64,000 nt of DNA from Geoanaerobacter pelophilus (GTDB taxonomy: Bacteria > Desulfobacterota > Desulfuromonadia > Geobacterales > DSM-12255). The position numbers and the translations under genes are program-made. The notes beneath the pieces are model-generated. The model was given only the letters and a program-made list of their open reading frames with translations, made no database searches and was not told the DNA's origin. Each line of letters opens with the position of its first letter. The stretch's first letter is position 1. The stretch is from positions 372,001 to 436,000 of the forward strand of contig NZ_JAHCVJ010000003.1 of NCBI RefSeq assembly GCF_018476885.1, in the 5' to 3' direction. Of the stretch, positions 26,835 to 35,841 are shown piece by piece.

Positions 26835-27272
26835 ATGAGAATTCTTTTGCTTTGTGGGGTGCTCGCTCTAAGCCTGGGCTTTACGGCTATCAATGTTAGA
26901 GCCGTAACTCCTGCCAATACCAAATCCGACTATAAGTCGCTCCCGAAACCAGGGGAAAAGGTTTTGATCGGCGCCGGCCACTACTTCATATATGGCTTCA
27001 CCAAACCTCCCAAACTAGGAACTCCTATCATGAAAGTTGAAATATTCACCAGTGACGGAAAACGTGACACGTCCTTCACTGTCAAGGGAGATGCGGACAT
27101 GCCTTCAATGCGGGGCGCCCATAGCACTGGCAGTAAAGAGTTCTCACTCTCCGCCAAAGGTGTCTATCTGCTGCCGGTGTGGCTTTCGATGCCCGGGGCA
27201 TGGGAATTCAGGTTTACCCTGCTGAAGAAAGGCAATGAGCAGTTCCGCGGTGCCTATCTATTCAGTATCTAG
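26835..27272 (+). CDS. Exported protein of unknown function
   Basis: The product has 145 residues. A signal peptide (about 1-23, ending near VRA) is followed by a beta-rich domain with YFIYGFTKPPKLGTP, a MRGAHSTG segment and LLPVWLSMPGAWEFRF near the C-terminus. This loosely resembles periplasmic beta-sandwich proteins of the FixH/YtkA kind, but I cannot assign it. GCAGGAGG precedes the ATG. It begins a + strand series with the next exported protein and the ABC transporter. Confidence 0.7.
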   Translation: MRILLLCGVLALSLGFTAINVRAVTPANTKSDYKSLPKPGEKVLIGAGHYFIYGFTKPPKLGTPIMKVEIFTSDGKRDTSFTVKGDADMPSMRGAHSTGSKEFSLSAKGVYLLPVWLSMPGAWEFRFTLLKKGNEQFRGAYLFSI

Positions 27273-27312
27273 TTCCTAAAAGGATACAGTGTTGTGCTAT
27301 GAGGGAATTGTG

Positions 27313-27960
27313 ATGATTGTTTTTGGCGTGAGCCGAACATTTGTAAACTGCTTCAACTATCTTTTAGCGCAGTTGTTTCTGCTTTTCTGTGCCGTCACGG
27401 CAATGGCTGCCGTCAGTTGCGAATTAAATAATCCAGCCAGCGATGTGCCTAGACTCTTCCCCGGATCTACCAGTTTCTCGACCAGCTATTTCTCCTTTGC
27501 CCAGAGCGGAGGGGAGCCTTTGCTGCGAAAAGTCGAATCCCGCCTCGGCAAGAGTCCGGCGCTCTATGCCCCTCTCAACGTTCCATACACGCTCTATGAA
27601 ATCTACCGGGACAAAAAGAAGATAGGCTATGTTCACGGGGTAAATCAGAAGGGCCAGTTCGGAGTACTTGAAGTCTTTGTCTCTCTGGATATGGAAGGGA
27701 CGATCAAGGTGTTCTATATCCAGAGGATTGCAGGGAAGTGGGCCAGTAAATTTACCTCCCCCAGATTCGGCAGGCAGTTCGTCGGCCTGACCCTCAAGGA
27801 TTTTGAGCAGTATGACCCGGTCAGCGGTAAAGGCTCCGGTAAAGTATCTTTAATCAACAATCCGGCACCCGAGGCAGTAACCGATTTTTTCGGCCTGCTG
27901 CGGGCAGTGAAGAAGAACCTGGTATTGATGGACGAATTTTTCTACTCAAAGAACCGCTAA
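27313..27960 (+). CDS. Exported protein of unknown function linked to ABC exporter
   Basis: The product has 215 residues from the ATG at 27313 (GAGGGA about 6 nt upstream; an upstream start at 27289 is possible). A hydrophobic signal segment at about 14-34 ends in AMAA. The mature part contains GYVHGVNQKGQFGVLEVFVS, a strand pattern faintly like FMN-binding domains, but without a clear flavin-attachment motif. It ends 4 nt before the ABC permease gene, so it is in the same operon and is a likely periplasmic partner of the transporter. Confidence 0.7.
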   Translation: MIVFGVSRTFVNCFNYLLAQLFLLFCAVTAMAAVSCELNNPASDVPRLFPGSTSFSTSYFSFAQSGGEPLLRKVESRLGKSPALYAPLNVPYTLYEIYRDKKKIGYVHGVNQKGQFGVLEVFVSLDMEGTIKVFYIQRIAGKWASKFTSPRFGRQFVGLTLKDFEQYDPVSGKGSGKVSLINNPAPEAVTDFFGLLRAVKKNLVLMDEFFYSKNR

Positions 27961-27964
27961 CAAC

Positions 27965-29143
27965 ATGATCAACAGATTCCAGATCGCCTATAAGAATCTC
28001 CTGCGAAAAAAAATGCGTACCCTGCTCACCATGGTCGGGATCATGCTTTCGTCATGGGTTCTGGTAAGCCTGCTCGGCTTTAACCACGGTTATGAAACCG
28101 CGCTGAATCGTGATATCGACAACATGGGGTATCAGCTCATGGTCATGGCCAAGGGGTGCCCCTACGAGGCAGCCACCATGATGCTGCAGGGGGGAACAGG
28201 GCTGCGTTACATAGAGCAGTCAGTGGCCGAAGCAATCGCCAAGAGACCCGATGTGAACAAGGTCACCCCGATGCTGATGCAGGCCTTTTTTGATCCGAAT
28301 AAGGGGGACGGCGGCGGGATTGCCGGGTATTTCGGTGTCGAAGCCGCTACTTTCCCGGAGATGAAGCCGTTTTTCCGTTTTCATAAAGGGGGCTGGTTTC
28401 GTGGCGAGACTGCTGAAGAAGCGGTTATGGGCTATGAGGCAGCAGAACTGGAGATGCGGGAAGTGGGGGACATGATTATTGTCCCCGAAAAGAATGTCCA
28501 ACTCAAGGTGGTGGGGATTCTGGAGCGGACCGGTACCCAGGATGACGGCACCATCTTTGTCCCCCTTAAGACCCTGCAGAAGATCTCGGCGACCGACAAG
28601 ATCACCACTATCGGCATCAAGACAACCAAAGATGCAGACATTGCCAAGCTGGAAACCGACCTGTTTCAGCTCCCTGACGTACAGGTGGTGAGTCTCAGCC
28701 AGGTAAAGCAGACGATCATGAAGCTCATTGCCACGGCCAGACTCATGGTGCTCTCCATTGCCGTCATCGCACTGCTGATCGCCATGGTCGGTGTTGTCAA
28801 TACCATCCTCATGTCGGTGCTTGAACGAAAACAGGAGATAGGGATATTAAAGACCATGGGGGCCATGCCGTCCGATATCTTTTTCCTGGTCTGGATCGAA
28901 ACATTCATCATCTGTGCTATTGGCGGCATCGCAGGAATCGGCATAGCCTTCGGCCTTGCCAGGCTCTCCGACATGCTCTTCAGGATGGTTCTGCCCTATG
29001 CCCCTGGCGGAGAACTCGTAGCCATTGACATGAAGCTCGCATCTCTGACCTTGGCGATTATTGTTGTCATCGGGCTGCTAAGCGGTATTTACCCTGCGTG
29101 GAAAGCCGGTCGGGTACGCCCCCTGGAAACGATAAGGAGTTAG
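27965..29143 (+). CDS. MacB/LolC-type ABC transporter permease
   Basis: The product has 392 residues. A first membrane helix at about 18-40 is followed by a large periplasmic MacB_PCD domain (about 45-230) and an FtsX domain with three helices in the C-terminal third, containing ERKQEIGILKTMGAMPSDI, the conserved FtsX-type cytoplasmic loop. This architecture moves lipoproteins or peptides from the inner membrane instead of importing solutes. It has 4 nt to the preceding gene and 5 nt to the ATPase gene. Confidence 0.92.
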   Translation: MINRFQIAYKNLLRKKMRTLLTMVGIMLSSWVLVSLLGFNHGYETALNRDIDNMGYQLMVMAKGCPYEAATMMLQGGTGLRYIEQSVAEAIAKRPDVNKVTPMLMQAFFDPNKGDGGGIAGYFGVEAATFPEMKPFFRFHKGGWFRGETAEEAVMGYEAAELEMREVGDMIIVPEKNVQLKVVGILERTGTQDDGTIFVPLKTLQKISATDKITTIGIKTTKDADIAKLETDLFQLPDVQVVSLSQVKQTIMKLIATARLMVLSIAVIALLIAMVGVVNTILMSVLERKQEIGILKTMGAMPSDIFFLVWIETFIICAIGGIAGIGIAFGLARLSDMLFRMVLPYAPGGELVAIDMKLASLTLAIIVVIGLLSGIYPAWKAGRVRPLETIRS

Positions 29144-29148
29144 CGATC

Positions 29149-29841
29149 ATGGCTGAGAATTCCGTATTCCTTGAGGCACGGCGCCTGACACGGGTATATC
29201 GCCGAGGCAGTGAAGAAATTCGCGCTCTGGACGGGGTATCGCTCACGATCAGGCATGGAGAATTTGTGTCATTCACCGGTCCCTCAGGATCAGGCAAAAC
29301 AACCCTGATCAACCTTCTCGGCTGTCTCGACAACCCGTCTACAGGAGAAATGGACCTGGGAGGCAAAGTCATTTACGGTAGCGGTAACGACCTGAAAGAG
29401 AAGGCCCTGACCAGGATTCGGAGAGAGGTTTTCGGCTATATCTTCCAGAACTTCTACCTGATCCCGACCTTAACGGTTCGGGAAAATGTTGCCCTGCCGC
29501 TTGCATTTTATAAAAAACCGGGTGCGGAAGGAGAAGTGGACAGACTTCTTGAGATGCTCGGCATGGGGCATCGCATGAATCATCTGCCAGGGCAGATTTC
29601 CGGAGGGGAAATGCAGCGGGTGGCTATTGCCAGAGCTCTCGTCAATCGCCCGTCAATACTGCTCGCCGACGAACCGACGGGTAATCTTGACACCAAGCGT
29701 TCCGCCGAGATCGGCGAAATTTTGCAGGACCTGAACAGAAACGAAGGACTGACCATAGTAATGGTCACCCATAACTCCGCACTCGCCGGGCTTGGAGGAA
29801 GAAAGATCGAGATGCGCGACGGACAGGCATATGAATGCTAA
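29149..29841 (+). CDS. MacB/LolD-type ABC transporter ATPase
   Basis: The product has 230 residues from the ATG at 29149 (AAGGAG 9 nt upstream, inside the end of the permease gene). Walker A GPSGSGKTT, Q-loop in YIFQNFYL, signature SGGEMQRVAIARAL, Walker B ILLADEPTGNLD and the switch His in VTHN are all present. The length and EPTGNLD fit the LolD/MacB class. With the permease it forms an exporter or lipoprotein-release complex; the neighbouring exported proteins and lipoprotein are candidate substrates. Confidence 0.95.
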   Translation: MAENSVFLEARRLTRVYRRGSEEIRALDGVSLTIRHGEFVSFTGPSGSGKTTLINLLGCLDNPSTGEMDLGGKVIYGSGNDLKEKALTRIRREVFGYIFQNFYLIPTLTVRENVALPLAFYKKPGAEGEVDRLLEMLGMGHRMNHLPGQISGGEMQRVAIARALVNRPSILLADEPTGNLDTKRSAEIGEILQDLNRNEGLTIVMVTHNSALAGLGGRKIEMRDGQAYEC

Positions 29842-30040
29842 AAACAGCAATAATTCATTATCCTCTACCCCGCAGCCCCTTTGCAGAGTTACTCCCCAGT
29901 GCTCGCCGGCCAGCCTACCTTGCGGCAATCACAATTAAGGCAATTGCACTTTCCGCACATCAAGATAAAATTAACACATTCTCACTTTATCCATTAAATA
30001 GCGGATACTGGTTGGCATCTTTCCTTCGATAATCAACAGG

Positions 30041-33000
30041 ATGACGATGACGACACCGGCAAAGACCATAAATTCGAGCAAACGATTCAGAATTCCTTGC
30101 ATGATTGCCCTGATCGCTGCAGGTCTGGCAGGCAATTATTTCAAATTCTCCCTGTTCCTCAATGTTGATTTCCTGTTCGGCAGCATCTGCGGCATGCTGG
30201 TATTGCAGTTGTTCGGACTTGGTCAGGCAGTTGTGGCCAGCGCCATAATTGCCGGCTATACCTACATCCTCTGGAATCACCCATACGCTATCATCATCAT
30301 GACCGCTGAAGTGGCGGTTGTCGGCTGGCTGATCAATCGCCGCAAAATGGGGATGGTGGTAGCCGATACCATCTACTGGCTTATCATCGGCATGCCGCTG
30401 GTCTACCTGTTTTACCACCTCGTGATGCATGTCCCTCTGAGCAATTCCAATATCGTAATGGTCAAGCAGGCAATGAACGGCATTACCAACGCACTTGTTG
30501 CCAGGCTGGTTTTTGCCGGTTATAGCCTCCGGTCACAGACCACACTGATATCATATCGGGAAATCATCTACAATTTCATGGCCTTTTTTGTTATCTGCCC
30601 GACGATGATCATGCTCTCGATTGAGAGCAGGTCAGACTTCAGCAAAACCGACCTGCAGATTCGTTCCGGACTCCTGCAGGACAGCACCCGTATCGATCAA
30701 TATTTCAAAACATGGGTGACCAACAGAAAATCCGCGGTTCTCAATCTTGCAGAAATGGCTGCAGCAAAAACACCACTGCAGATGCAGCCTTATCTGGAAG
30801 TGACGCACAAGTCCGATTCCAATTATAAACGGATCGGGCTACTGGACAAGGAAGCGGTCAGTGTCGCCTTTTCTCCGCTGATCGATGAATCTGGGCAAAA
30901 GAATCTCGGCAAGAGTTTTGCCGATCGTCCATTCATTCCCACTCTCAAACAAAAACTCCAGCCAATGCTTTCGGAGGTGGTTATTGCCAAAGTTGGCCCG
31001 TCAATGCCAATGGTGGCAATGCTTGCGCCGGTAATGACCCAAGGCTTGTACAACGGCTATGTCGCCGGCATTCTGAGTCTGGAACAGTTGAATAATTATC
31101 TTAAAGTAAGCTCGTCTCGACATACCTCGTTCTATACACTGCTCGATAAAAACGGCAATGTTATCATGACCAACCGTCCCCAGCAGAACGTCATGACTCA
31201 GTTCAAGCGCGACAAAGGGACAATCAAGCGTCTTGACGATAAAGGGATCAGCCAGTGGATGCCGGAACTGCCGCCCAATACCCCGCCTACCGAGCGCTGG
31301 AAAAAATCGTTCTATGTTGCGGAAACCACCATCGGCGACCTGGCAGAATGGCAGCTGATTCTGGAACAGCCGGTGGCCCCCTTCCAGAAAGCGCTTTACG
31401 AGCATTACACCGATAAACTGACCCTGCTGTTCCTGATTTTGCTTGCAGCGCTCGGCATTGCCGAACTGGTGAGCCGCAGATCGATTGCCACCCTGGAAAA
31501 GCTGCGCACTATCACCAATGATCTCCCCGCGAGACTTGAGCATGAAAGAAACGGCATAGTCTGGCCGGATAGCAGCGTTAAAGAAACCAATCACTTGATA
31601 AATAACTTCAAAGAGATGGCAAGCTCTCTAACTGAGCGGTTCAGTGAAATCCGCCAGCTCAACGAGTCTTTGGAGCGCCGGATAAAAAGTCGCACCCAGG
31701 AATTGCTGGAAAGCGAGAGCAAATACCGGGTTATTTTCAATAATGAGATCTATGCGATCTGCATTTTTGATATTGATTCCGGGAAAATACTAGATGCAAA
31801 TGATGCTCATGTTGCCATGTATGGTTATAAAAAGGGAGAGCTGCTTTCAGGGATAACAGCCTATATGCTGTGGGCCGAACCAGATCATGCTGCGACCTCA
31901 GCCCTTAATGACGCCCAACAAGGGACGGTTTTCATCCCGTTGCAGTATCACCGGAAAAAAGACGGCACGATCTTCCCAGTAGAAATCGTTGGTGGACAGT
32001 CGTTATGGAAAGGGAGCAAGGTGCTTTTTACCCTGGTCCACGACATCACCGAGCGAATAAAGACAGATCAACAACTGAATGATGCCAATAGAATTTTTTC
32101 CACATTTATTGAGCATTCGCCGATCTATGCCTTTATCAAAGAAGTGACGGCCACCTCAAGCCGGGTGCTGTACGCAAGCAATAATTACATGCAGATGATC
32201 GGAATTGCCGGCCCGGACATGGTCGGCAAGACCATGGAAGAACTATTCCCGCCTGAATTTGCAGCAAAGATAAGCAACGACGACTGGACCTGCGCCTCCG
32301 GGGGTCAGTTGCTGGCTCTTGAGGAAGAGTTAAACGGTCGTCACTACACCACCATCAAGTTCCCAATTGAGCAGGGAGAGCGCTATATCCTGGCAGGCTA
32401 CACCATCGATGTCACGGAACAGGTGCATGCGGAGTCAGAAATCAGAACTCTTAACCTGGAGCTTGAGCAGCGGGTGAGCGAACGAACGGCGGATCTTGAA
32501 CGGATGAACAAGGAACTGGAAGGGTTCTGTTATGCCATTTCTCACGAAATGAGGGCGCCAATAGCCCGCCTGGAAGGGTTCAGCAGGATGATGAGCGAAA
32601 TCGCCGGTGATTCCGATACAGAAGCAGTCGTTCATTGCGCTGACCGGATAGATGCCGCAAGCCGCCGTCTGCGGACTGTCATTGACAGCCTGCTGACCAT
32701 GAACCGGCTATCGCGAGCCAATGTCTCATTGTTACCGGTCAATTTGTCGGAAATGGCCAAATCGATCGCCGATGAATTATTGCAGCAATGCGGAGACCGA
32801 AAAGTACAAATAACCATCGCCCCGGATATGATCGTGCTGGGGGATCGCTACATGCTGGACATCGGCCTGCGTAGCCTTCTGGGAAATGCCTTCAAATACA
32901 CGGTCAAAACCGAAAACGCGGTTATTGATTTCGGCAGGCTGGAGATGAACCGTGAAACCGTCTATTACCTAAGGGATAACGGGGTCGGCTTTGACTTGGA

Positions 33001-33190
33001 GTATGCAACAAACCTCTTCGTACCCTTTTGCCGACTTCATAGCGAGGCAGAGTTTGAAGGTTCAGGGATCGGTCTGGCAACAGTGCAGCGGATTGTCGAA
33101 AAGCACAAAGGCCGCATCTGGGCTGAAGCGGAAAAGGGAAAAGGGGCGACGTTCTACTTCACCTTGGCAGCGACAGGAGAAAACACGTAG
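30041..33190 (+). CDS. Large membrane-bound PAS sensor histidine kinase
   Basis: The product has 1049 residues. The N-terminal 200 residues hold about six membrane helices of a MASE-like region. An extracytoplasmic Cache-like domain (about 215-455) comes next, then another helix (about 470-488), a HAMP-like and coiled region, two PAS domains (about 565-690 and 690-800), a HisKA domain with the phospho-acceptor His in ISHEMRAPIARL, and HATPase_c with RDNGVGFDLEYA and GSGIGLATVQRI. The kinase core resembles the phytochrome/Cph1-type class of kinases. No receiver domain is attached. The OmpR-type regulator about 870 bp downstream is a possible partner. Two in-phase ATGs (30041, 30047) are possible starts. 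Confidence 0.9.
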   Translation: MTMTTPAKTINSSKRFRIPCMIALIAAGLAGNYFKFSLFLNVDFLFGSICGMLVLQLFGLGQAVVASAIIAGYTYILWNHPYAIIIMTAEVAVVGWLINRRKMGMVVADTIYWLIIGMPLVYLFYHLVMHVPLSNSNIVMVKQAMNGITNALVARLVFAGYSLRSQTTLISYREIIYNFMAFFVICPTMIMLSIESRSDFSKTDLQIRSGLLQDSTRIDQYFKTWVTNRKSAVLNLAEMAAAKTPLQMQPYLEVTHKSDSNYKRIGLLDKEAVSVAFSPLIDESGQKNLGKSFADRPFIPTLKQKLQPMLSEVVIAKVGPSMPMVAMLAPVMTQGLYNGYVAGILSLEQLNNYLKVSSSRHTSFYTLLDKNGNVIMTNRPQQNVMTQFKRDKGTIKRLDDKGISQWMPELPPNTPPTERWKKSFYVAETTIGDLAEWQLILEQPVAPFQKALYEHYTDKLTLLFLILLAALGIAELVSRRSIATLEKLRTITNDLPARLEHERNGIVWPDSSVKETNHLINNFKEMASSLTERFSEIRQLNESLERRIKSRTQELLESESKYRVIFNNEIYAICIFDIDSGKILDANDAHVAMYGYKKGELLSGITAYMLWAEPDHAATSALNDAQQGTVFIPLQYHRKKDGTIFPVEIVGGQSLWKGSKVLFTLVHDITERIKTDQQLNDANRIFSTFIEHSPIYAFIKEVTATSSRVLYASNNYMQMIGIAGPDMVGKTMEELFPPEFAAKISNDDWTCASGGQLLALEEELNGRHYTTIKFPIEQGERYILAGYTIDVTEQVHAESEIRTLNLELEQRVSERTADLERMNKELEGFCYAISHEMRAPIARLEGFSRMMSEIAGDSDTEAVVHCADRIDAASRRLRTVIDSLLTMNRLSRANVSLLPVNLSEMAKSIADELLQQCGDRKVQITIAPDMIVLGDRYMLDIGLRSLLGNAFKYTVKTENAVIDFGRLEMNRETVYYLRDNGVGFDLEYATNLFVPFCRLHSEAEFEGSGIGLATVQRIVEKHKGRIWAEAEKGKGATFYFTLAATGENT

Positions 33191-34064
33191 ACCATCCTGC
33201 ACGAATATTGATCGTATCGTCTTGTTCAATTCAACTAAGATATTGAAATAAAGAGTTTGTTGGATAGCGACGTATAAGTGCCATGTTCGGTATTAGAGAA
33301 ACCGTCTCAAGATCACTACGCTAAATCACAGGTTGATTTCTGCCAGTAGCAGTTCACCCTTTGTATCTTTTTGACCAGGTTGCGTCCCATGTCTCTCCTC
33401 ACAAGTTCCCCGGATGCAGATGCATAAAGGATAAATTACGTGTTTTCACCAACAGACAGACATATACATCTTTAAGGCCATAAATATACATACAACCATA
33501 AGCTTACAATACAAAAATAGTCAGTCCTGACATAAAGTTGTGCCGCTATTTTATTGAACGTTGTCAATAAACCCAAGCCCGCAAACAAACAACGCGCATT
33601 GCATCCCGGATGCTTTACGAGCAATGTGAGGCCGCCGGAAAGTGCTACCATCCCTCTAAAATTATCGAGGTCGGAACTATTCTTGCATTTTCGTAATAAG
33701 AAAATTCATTCACTTAAGCTGAAAATACTTTCGCTAAACCGTCACAACTCCAGAAAGTATGACACCGCCCGGATCAAAGAAATTCTGTTTCATCAGGGCA
33801 CATTACCTTCCCACCTGCTGAAACAGCCTTGAATAGATACCCTCCATCCAGGTTATAGCGTGCATAGCAAGGCGCTACGCATATAGCATCTACTGTCGAC
33901 ATCGACGCACCAGGAAAAAGTTTTATTACGCATTTGTAATTGTTTTATGGAAAATTGTGGAGAAGTGCGATTTAATCCGCAAAATTATCAAAAAAAAATT
34001 AACGTTTCTTATATGGGAAATGAAGTATAGTCGGCCAACCAGTTACCTATAACAGGAGTAAGTA
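33191..34064. other. Long gene-poor region
   Basis: This 874-bp stretch carries no gene that I can support. A 92-codon frame starting with TTG at 33554 lacks a ribosome site and resembles nothing I know. The stretch is AT-rich towards its right end and must contain the promoter of the OmpR-type regulator. A sequence around 33857-33890 contains an imperfect GCGT/ACGC palindrome. Nothing else is recognised. Confidence 0.4.
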
Positions 34065-34820
34065 ATGAAGAAGTTACTTGTGATCGACGACGACAGAAAG
34101 CTTTGCACGATGCTCTCGCAATACCTTGGACCTGAGGGGTTTGCGGTCGAAGCCGTCCACGACGGTCGGGAAGGGGTTACGAAAGCCAGCGACGGCAATT
34201 TCGATCTGATCGTACTCGATGTCATGCTTCCAACCGTGAACGGTTTTGAGGTACTGCGCCATATCCGTACCCAGATGGACACGCCGGTTGTCATGTTGAC
34301 GGCCCGCGGAGACTATGTTGACAGAATTATCGGGCTGGAGATGGGGGCTGACGACTATCTGCCCAAGCCCTTCAACACAAGAGAACTGGTTGCACGAATC
34401 AGAACTGTTCTACGCAGGGCTAATCAGGAGAAAGAAGAACACGCCGTTGCCCCTTCATCTAAAAAGCTGGTGGTAGGCGATGTGGAAATTGATCTGGGAA
34501 CCCGCAACGTGACCTGCTCCGGGAGACCTGTCGAATTAACATCAGTTGAATTCAACCTGCTTGAACATCTGCTCAGGAATGCGGGGGAGCTGGTATCACG
34601 TGAAGACCTTTGTAAAAAGGTGCTTGGTCGCCGGTTGACCTCCTATGATCGCAGCATCGACGGTTATATCAGCAAGCTAAGGAAGAAACTTGGGCATGAA
34701 GTATCAGGAATCGAGCGTATCAGGTCTATTCGCTGCGTAGGTTACCTTTACGCCTTGACCAACAGTAGTGAAGTTCATGTACTTGAAGGGATTTCCTGCT
34801 CAAATACGGTATCTATCTAA
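34065..34820 (+). CDS. OmpR/CpxR-type response regulator
   Basis: The product has 251 residues. The receiver domain shows IDDD at 7-10, phospho-acceptor Asp 52 in VLDVMLP and the conserved Lys in PKPFN (about 102). A winged-helix output domain spans about 133-228 with ELTSVEFNLLEHLLRNAGELVSRED split by the usual turns, and RSIRCVGYLY at the end. A tail of about 18 residues follows the domain. The CpxR-like VEFNLL motif suggests envelope-stress-type control, but the partner kinase is not adjacent. Confidence 0.93.
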   Translation: MKKLLVIDDDRKLCTMLSQYLGPEGFAVEAVHDGREGVTKASDGNFDLIVLDVMLPTVNGFEVLRHIRTQMDTPVVMLTARGDYVDRIIGLEMGADDYLPKPFNTRELVARIRTVLRRANQEKEEHAVAPSSKKLVVGDVEIDLGTRNVTCSGRPVELTSVEFNLLEHLLRNAGELVSREDLCKKVLGRRLTSYDRSIDGYISKLRKKLGHEVSGIERIRSIRCVGYLYALTNSSEVHVLEGISCSNTVSI

Positions 34821-34965
34821 AATCAGGTCACTATTTACTTGAATACTGACTTAATTATATTGTCTTGCAACACACCGGAACAAGTTCCCTTATAAATCTC
34901 AATTCCCCTCATTGATTGTGTAAAATCTCCTGTTATTATTACTAATATCGTGGAGGTCTTACACC

Positions 34966-35841
34966 ATGAAGAGGTTTATTCTCTTTCTTGCCATAATAAT
35001 ATCTTTTGGCTTGTTCCCCTTGGTTACTGATGCAGCTGCTTTGCCTGAGGCAGACAGCAAGCACTATACCTTTGCCGTCATCCCGTACTACACCCCGGAA
35101 AAGATCTGGAAGCTGTTTACCCCTTTTGTCGATTATCTCAATAAGACAACTGGCCAGTCGTGGAAACTCCAGCTATATAACAACCATGAAGAGTTTGTTG
35201 AAGACATGTGCAATGGCAAGATATCGATTGCCCTGGCCGGTCCGGTGCCGCTTGGCAGGGCTTACAACAAGTGTGGCGTAAAACCGATGCTGGTCGCCCT
35301 CGGAAAGAGCGGCAAGCCATCTTATCACTCGGTTTTAATCACCAACGATCCGGAGGTCAGGAGTATTTCAGACCTGAAAGGTCGTAAGATCGGTTTGTTT
35401 AAAGGATCTACTGCGGCCCACATTCTACCGGTAAAAATGCTCAAGAGTTCCGGGGTAAGGCTTTCGGAGACCAAGCCGGTCTTCCTCGAAAGCCAGGATC
35501 GGATTGTGTCGGCGCTCATGGCAGGAGAGCTATCTGCCGGGGGAATGAAAGAGGCCCTGTACCAGCGACTCGGCAAAGCGAACCTCAGAGTGCTGGCAAC
35601 CTCTGAGGAGGTCCCCAACTTCGCCTTGGCCGCCCTCCCCTCTTTACCAGCAAAGGTGCGAGAAAAAGTGGTTGCTGAATTACGGATGATCAAGCCGCTT
35701 GCAAACGCCAACCATGCAGAGCTTGTCAAAAACTGGGATGACGAGGTCAAAAACGGCTTTACCGAACCGGGCAAAGATTTTCTTCCGTCCATACTCAATC
35801 TCTACTCAGTTTTCTGGGAAGTAACCAATGAGCTTCGATAG
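34966..35841 (+). CDS. PhnD-like periplasmic binding protein
   Basis: The product has 291 residues with a signal peptide (1-24, ending TDAAA). The mature protein has PhnD/SsuA-fold features: FAVIPYYTPEKIWKLFTPF at the start, DMCNGKISIALAGPVPLG, and SDLKGRKIGLFKGSTAAH. GGAGG precedes the ATG by 9 nt. Its end overlaps the start of the hybrid kinase gene by 14 nt, so the two are translated together. This arrangement suggests that it is the ligand-binding subunit of a sensor rather than of an ABC importer, for which no genes are present. The ligand is unknown; phosphonate, phosphite or similar oxyanions are known for relatives. Confidence 0.9.
   Translation: MKRFILFLAIIISFGLFPLVTDAAALPEADSKHYTFAVIPYYTPEKIWKLFTPFVDYLNKTTGQSWKLQLYNNHEEFVEDMCNGKISIALAGPVPLGRAYNKCGVKPMLVALGKSGKPSYHSVLITNDPEVRSISDLKGRKIGLFKGSTAAHILPVKMLKSSGVRLSETKPVFLESQDRIVSALMAGELSAGGMKEALYQRLGKANLRVLATSEEVPNFALAALPSLPAKVREKVVAELRMIKPLANANHAELVKNWDDEVKNGFTEPGKDFLPSILNLYSVFWEVTNELR

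Noticed and set aside
33554-33832. 92-codon frame with TTG start in the long intergenic region
   Set aside because: No ribosome site, basic and low-complexity composition, no resemblance to any family.
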